From a bacterium (GTDB lineage: Bacteria; Bacillota; Clostridia; Oscillospirales; Acutalibacteraceae), in assembly GCA_004560045.1 (NCBI GenBank), contig SFWF01000071.1:1-6346 (forward strand): 6,346 nt of DNA, in the 5' to 3' direction. Shown here one piece after another: positions 6,301 through 6,346 of the stretch. The position numbers and the translations under genes were made by a program. The notes beneath the pieces are model-generated. The model saw only the letters and a list, made by a program, of their open reading frames with translations, did no database searches and was not told where the DNA came from. Position 1 is the stretch's first letter, and every line of letters begins with the position of its first letter.

Positions 6301-6346
6301 AAAAAGCCGTGGTACGCGACAGCGTTACCACGGCTTTTTGCCTTTT
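6301..6346 (+). terminator. Strong intrinsic terminator, possibly bidirectional
   Basis: A perfect 14-bp stem AAAAAGCCGTGGTA (6301-6314) with TACCACGGCTTTTT (6326-6339), extended by CGC/GCG past a 1-nt bulge, has a GACA loop and is followed by GCCTTTT at the window edge. The A-run on the 5' arm provides a U-tract for the opposite strand, so it could also stop a converging gene outside the window. Confidence 0.5.

Noticed and set aside
1..6346. CRISPR array, tRNA, rRNA or transposase
   Set aside because: No regularly spaced repeats, no cloverleaf, no rRNA segments and no transposase motifs were seen on either strand.

Overview
The window looks like a low-to-mid GC Firmicutes chromosome, most likely an uncultured gut Clostridia (Oscillospiraceae/Lachnospiraceae-like). 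Pointers to this are Shine-Dalgarno sites of the GGAGG/AGGAG type, TTGAAA/TATAAT promoters, AT-rich intergenic DNA with U-tract terminators, and gene families common in that group: DUF6120-like membrane proteins, a GH2 beta-galactosidase, a PqqD-like protein with an S24/S26 peptidase, and an Ig-like plus CE4 deacetylase. Taxonomy is inferred from style, not from a marker gene. All genes are on the + strand.

Layout. (1) 1-881: the C-terminal part of a single-pass membrane protein resembling DUF6120, then, 2 nt after its stop, a small secreted protein, closed by a clean intrinsic terminator. (2) 882-4682: a near-consensus promoter (TTGAAA-17-TATAAT), a cytoplasmic GH2 beta-galactosidase (lacZ-type, 942 aa), then a PqqD-like RiPP-recognition-element (RRE) protein 3 nt after the lacZ stop, and an S24/S26 signal-peptidase-like protease 1 nt after that. 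This three-gene unit ends in a long imperfect foldback (4579-4674) that includes the peptidase stop codon and is followed by a T-rich tract. (3) 4683-6346: a regulatory gap, a membrane-anchored deacetylase with three Ig-like domains and a complete NodB/CE4 catalytic set, then a 135-bp tail with a strong terminator at 6301-6346.

How the parts work together. LacZ would hydrolyse beta-galactosides in the cytoplasm; no sugar transporter or regulator is in view. The PqqD-like/peptidase pair has the form of a peptide-binding module plus a cytoplasmic serine protease, as expected for a leader-peptide processing step, but no precursor peptide or modifying enzyme is visible. Its tight attachment to lacZ is the most interesting feature here. 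The deacetylase is probably an independent envelope gene acting on peptidoglycan or another GlcNAc polymer. The first pair looks like a membrane protein and secreted protein of unknown function.
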